A stretch of 9,150 nt of DNA from contig JAESQE010000165.1 of assembly GCA_016765335.1 (NCBI GenBank), positions 1,868 to 11,017 on the forward strand, in the 5' to 3' direction. This stretch comes from Planctomycetaceae bacterium. Lineage in GTDB: Bacteria; Planctomycetota; Planctomycetia; Planctomycetales; Planctomycetaceae. A program made the position numbers and the translations under genes. This document shows positions 5,970-9,150 of this stretch, piece after piece (position 1 is the stretch's first letter; the number at the start of each line of letters is the position of its first letter). Below the pieces are notes generated by a model. That model had not been told where the DNA came from and did not search any database. It saw only the letters and a list, made by a program, of their open reading frames with translations.

Positions 5970-8204
5970 TCACGAAGGCACAACTTGCGAGGGATGCTGC
6001 GAACTGATGCCCTCAGCTTTAACAAGCGTTAACTCCTCCGCAATAATGTTCCGATCACTTTGCGGAAGATCGCCGCGGGATGCGCCACAAGCTGGGCAAA
6101 CATCAAAGCGAACCGACATCAACTTTCCACACTCTTCACACGGCTCCAAATGCGGCGGCTCCTCAATCACCCAAAAAGCAATCAAACCCGCCGGACCAAG
6201 TAATAACGTCGCCCAGAAACAACGCCGAGTTTGCTGTCGATCAAACCGACAACGCCTGCAATACCATTGGCCGCCAAGATTATAGGCTATAAAATAGAGG
6301 AGATAAATCGTAGAGATTAACCACTCTTTTTGAAGAGACTCCACCAATGTCCCTGACCAAACTTGCATTACCCCAACATACACAACACAAAAGATGGTAT
6401 AGGCTGCCGGAATGATAAACATAAGAAGCTTGGTGAGAATCGATTTCTCAATATCAAAAGTTCCAAGGCGAAGCTCTCTGCGACCAAGAATTTGTGCAGA
6501 AGCAACCGTTCCATCAATAGCAATCTCAACAATACGCACTGCCGAGTCCTGCCTATACTTCGTAAACATCAATGAATTTTTCTTTGGCAAATAAACCAGC
6601 TGATGACTGACATATAGCCTGGCATCCTTCAAGGGCCCCACTTTTTGAATTAAGCCAATTTCTTTACCTGGCATCAACAAACTGGCCTGACGATAACTAG
6701 GGTGGTTGTTGCCTTCGACTACCCCATTGACTTTTTCTGCAATCGCATTAAACACCCGCAGAGATCTTGCATGCTCAATGACAAAAATAGGTTGATCATC
6801 ATCTGCACAATGCCCGACATTAAGAATCGGTTCGCCTTCCGGCGCAGAATATACTTTCTCGACAGATCTATCCTTAGGAATAATTTTGTAAATGGCATCC
6901 GCACAAACCAGCAAGCACCTGTCATACACATGATAATTTTGAGAATAAAACTCACCATTTCGGTATTCATCAATGAACGAACCGGCCTGATCAACAGTAA
7001 GAATTCTTCCAAAACTCTCCGGCTGAGGATCATACGGTTTTGAGTAACCATTTTTTCCCACACGAGCAGTCATAACAAAACGGTTTCTAAATTCCGGTGT
7101 TCCATATTCCATAAGCAATCCTTCATGATCTGAAATCGTCAGGAACCCCGGTGATTTCTCAAGCTTGAAACGCTGATGCCTTCCATATCGAAACACACCG
7201 TCCGGTGAGACTCCCGAATAAGGACTAATGATCGTATCTCGCTTTACAGGCTTGGCAAACAGAGCCTCCAATCTGGAGTCATTTCTCTTCAACTGATGCT
7301 TTTCAATTTGCTCCTGAAATGGTTTATCTTCAGGGGCATAGATATTCGATATTTCCACTACAAAGTTTTTCTGTTCCTTTCTGTCGTATTGTTCAGCGAC
7401 ACGGTAGAACTCACCATTTGAACCAATTTGCAATCTAATTTGAGTTGGGCTTGTATCATAAGTGGGAGCCATTTGAGAGAGAAACGCATAGGATGCTACC
7501 AATAGAATTAACGCCCCGGTAGAGGTGCAAGTTAATGTCACCAGCCGGGGTATCCAGGTTGCCCTGGGCTGCTCTCCGCTCTTTTGAAACACATTTAGAA
7601 CTGTAACCAATAAACATGCTGAGACCAGCAAGTCACCAAGAACCATCACCCAAAGAAAATTCCAGGTAAGCGAAGTCATCGATAGACTTCTCATGCAAGC
7701 GTAAGCACCAATAAACCCCAAGAAAAGGAAACGGGCAAACTTCCAGCGAGGCTTCCAGATGATGAACATTAACCCGGAAAGATAAGCTGGAATTCCCACC
7801 AGAATTGCAACAAAAGCAGGGATCGGACGAAACCAATACATGGGATAGATCAGTTGCTGCAAACTGACTAACTGAAACATGACCAGAACAACCACAAGCA
7901 GCCAAATCACAACCAATAAACTAATTCCAACAATCGCTTTACTCAAAACGATTTGTCTTGCTGAAGCTGGACGGTGCATCAAAAATGCCCAACGATCAGG
8001 GGCAGACTCTGAAAAGATCTGTACCAACCCCAAAGCAAGCCCCAAAAATGCTGCCATGCACGAAAAGAAAGAGAGCGTATCTTGCGACTCAAAAAAGAAT
8101 CCATGTCCCACATAGGCGAAACACAGCATAAAGTACACAAACAAAAACCCGAGCAGGCCCCATTTGATGTTTTCGCGTAGTTCTTTCCAGAGTAGTTGCT
8201 TCAT
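5970..8204 (-). CDS. ABC-2-type transporter permease with large central insertion and C-terminal zinc-ribbon-like motif
   Basis: Membrane component of an exporter whose ATPase is the overlapping upstream gene; the substrate is unknown. The N-terminal part is ABC-2 type: MKQLLWKELREN, then hydrophobic segments near 15-34, 47-66, 90-112, 128-149, 157-175, 183-204 and 222-244. Between the second and third lies the polar SESAPDRWAFLMHRPASARQIVLSK loop common in this permease class. Residues 245-590 form a long polar region with no membrane helix but many short beta-like stretches (GVFRYGRHQRFKLE, LLVCADAIYKIIP), suggesting a propeller- or sandwich-like domain, probably outside the cytoplasm. Three more hydrophobic segments follow (592-617, 627-645, 662-680). 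The C-terminus has C689xxC692 and C703xxC706, a zinc-ribbon pattern, with a further CRRC at 649-652. Usual ABC-2 permeases are about 250-400 residues, so this is nearly double. Its start overlaps the ATPase stop (ATGA), implying coupled translation. By eye the central part is AT-richer than the ATPase gene. Confidence 0.85.
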   Translation of the reverse strand: MKQLLWKELRENIKWGLLGFLFVYFMLCFAYVGHGFFFESQDTLSFFSCMAAFLGLALGLVQIFSESAPDRWAFLMHRPASARQIVLSKAIVGISLLVVIWLLVVVLVMFQLVSLQQLIYPMYWFRPIPAFVAILVGIPAYLSGLMFIIWKPRWKFARFLFLGFIGAYACMRSLSMTSLTWNFLWVMVLGDLLVSACLLVTVLNVFQKSGEQPRATWIPRLVTLTCTSTGALILLVASYAFLSQMAPTYDTSPTQIRLQIGSNGEFYRVAEQYDRKEQKNFVVEISNIYAPEDKPFQEQIEKHQLKRNDSRLEALFAKPVKRDTIISPYSGVSPDGVFRYGRHQRFKLEKSPGFLTISDHEGLLMEYGTPEFRNRFVMTARVGKNGYSKPYDPQPESFGRILTVDQAGSFIDEYRNGEFYSQNYHVYDRCLLVCADAIYKIIPKDRSVEKVYSAPEGEPILNVGHCADDDQPIFVIEHARSLRVFNAIAEKVNGVVEGNNHPSYRQASLLMPGKEIGLIQKVGPLKDARLYVSHQLVYLPKKNSLMFTKYRQDSAVRIVEIAIDGTVASAQILGRRELRLGTFDIEKSILTKLLMFIIPAAYTIFCVVYVGVMQVWSGTLVESLQKEWLISTIYLLYFIAYNLGGQWYCRRCRFDRQQTRRCFWATLLLGPAGLIAFWVIEEPPHLEPCEECGKLMSVRFDVCPACGASRGDLPQSDRNIIAEELTLVKAEGISSQHPSQVVPS

Positions 8205-9127
8205 ACCACACCTCCCGCATTTTGTAAGAGCGATACCACGCGGCTGTTGCCACTTAAGTAATCGATGACGCCGTTTTCCAAGCTCACTTTTGCTTCTTCA
8301 ATACTTTTCGGGTTCAGCCCGGCAAGCAGTTCCCGTGTTTTCTCGTCGTGATTAGCAATCGTGAGATGCAGTTCATTCGGATAACGCATTGCATGCACGA
8401 GCTGTGGAAATTCCGGAACCGGAGGCACATCATCCGGAAAACGAAGCACCCAGCGACTCAGGCGACTCAGAAATTCGTCCGGCGAGCAACAAACACTCAA
8501 CTCCCCCTCATCCATAATCGCAATCCAATCTGCGACCCGTTCGACATCATCCATTTGATGCGAACTAAACAGAATCGTGCGATCCCGGTTTTGTGTGACC
8601 ATTAACATCGCTTCGACTAACGAACGTCTCGCAACAGGATCCAGCCCCAAAGTTGGATCATCCAAAATGAGTAGCTCAGGTTCTGGAGCCAGTGCCAACG
8701 CCAGGCATACCCCTGCCCGTTGACCGCGAGACAGCGATTTCGCTTTCATGTTTTCTTTCAAACCGAAATGCTCGATCACGGTACGAAATAAATCTCGATT
8801 CCAACGAACGGCAGAACTTGACTGCAAAGCTTCGAGTTCGCGTATTTTCATCCAGCCATAAATGAAGTGACCTTCTGCAACATACGCAATTCTTGCACGG
8901 TCAGCCGGCGTCAATTTCTGACTGTCCTTCCCCAGGACCGTCGAACTGCCTCGTGTAGGAGCCATGAAGCCGAGCAGCATCCGGATTGTCGTTGTCTTCC
9001 CTGCTCCGTTGCGCCCCAAAAAGGCAAAGACGCCCCCTTTGGGTATCCGCAAATTCAACTGCTTGACCGCAGCTTTGGAGCCGAAGTAGCGAGTCAGATT
9101 TTTTGTTTCGATGACATATTCAGACAT
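8201..9127 (-). CDS. ABC-2-type exporter ATP-binding protein
   Basis: ATPase partner of the downstream permease, 308 residues, the usual size for this class (CcmA/YtrB/BcrA-like). Motifs: Walker A GRNGAGKT (38-45), signature LSRGQ (132-136, with Arg in place of the first Gly), Walker B ELLILDDP (151-158), D-loop GLDP (161-164) and switch histidine H190 in SSHQMDDVERVAD. Two departures from the textbook consensus are visible: the Q-loop position reads YVAEGH (E85 for Gln), common in ABC-2 ATPases, and the catalytic glutamate after Walker B is Asp (D157). The remaining motifs are intact, so an active but possibly slower ATPase is expected. Residues 225-308 form the C-terminal domain typical of exporters of this type, with no recognisable ligand motif. 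Start ATG at 9125-9127 has no obvious ribosome binding site; only 23 bases of upstream DNA are in the window, so its promoter cannot be judged. Confidence 0.92.
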   Translation of the reverse strand: MSEYVIETKNLTRYFGSKAAVKQLNLRIPKGGVFAFLGRNGAGKTTTIRMLLGFMAPTRGSSTVLGKDSQKLTPADRARIAYVAEGHFIYGWMKIRELEALQSSSAVRWNRDLFRTVIEHFGLKENMKAKSLSRGQRAGVCLALALAPEPELLILDDPTLGLDPVARRSLVEAMLMVTQNRDRTILFSSHQMDDVERVADWIAIMDEGELSVCCSPDEFLSRLSRWVLRFPDDVPPVPEFPQLVHAMRYPNELHLTIANHDEKTRELLAGLNPKSIEEAKVSLENGVIDYLSGNSRVVSLLQNAGGVV

Positions 9128-9150
9128 GATTCAAACTTTTGCACCGCTAT

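Noticed and set aside
6702..7063. 113-114-codon open frames on both strands inside the permease gene
   Set aside because: They lie wholly within the 744-residue permease frame, which continues through with consistent sequence; they are shadows in an AT-rich stretch.
5970..9127. ABC pair as a defence or antibiotic-resistance system
   Set aside because: Motifs support only an ABC-2 exporter; nothing in the sequence or the neighbours points to a particular substrate or to immunity.

Overview
The window most likely comes from a planctomycete, probably one of the moderate-GC Planctomycetaceae-type lineages. This is inferred from the gene content and from the intergenic repeats: a small basic protein of a type I associate with Planctomycetes, a membrane-anchored PP2C phosphatase, an Mla-type lipid transporter, an ABC-2 permease with a very large insertion, and gaps filled with palindromic repeats. 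Most genes have no clear Shine-Dalgarno sequence. The genus cannot be fixed from the sequence alone.

Layout. (1) Positions 3-473 (+) hold the C-terminal part of a YacP/Rae1-like NYN-domain protein, cut by the left edge. (2) Positions 485-1753 (-) encode a PP2C Ser/Thr phosphatase with two C-terminal membrane helices, convergent with the first gene. (3) Positions 1754-2097 have no gene. They contain a 125-bp element with 13-bp perfect terminal inverted repeats directly upstream of the phosphatase. (4) Positions 2098-2259 (-) encode a 53-residue, highly charged protein. (5) After a divergent intergenic region, positions 2541-5625 (+) carry mlaE, mlaF and mlaD homologues: permease, ATPase and MCE-domain substrate-binding subunit of an ABC phospholipid transporter. 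The 208-bp mlaE-mlaF gap holds two different palindromic repeats. (6) Positions 5626-5969 are a gene-free, repeat-packed stretch between convergent genes. (7) Positions 5970-9127 (-) are a two-gene ABC-2 exporter operon: an ATPase followed, with a 4-bp ATGA overlap, by a 744-residue permease with a roughly 345-residue non-membrane insertion and a C-terminal zinc-ribbon-like cysteine motif.

Functionally, the mla genes form one coherent unit for lipid movement between inner and outer membranes. The ABC-2 pair is a separate, substrate-unknown exporter. The phosphatase would oppose Hanks-type kinases, which are not in the window. I see no CRISPR array, tRNA, rRNA, transposase, phage gene or recognisable defence system. 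The most unusual material is the set of at least four distinct palindromic repeat families in the gaps, one of which occurs twice in opposite orientation, and the architecture of the ABC-2 permease.
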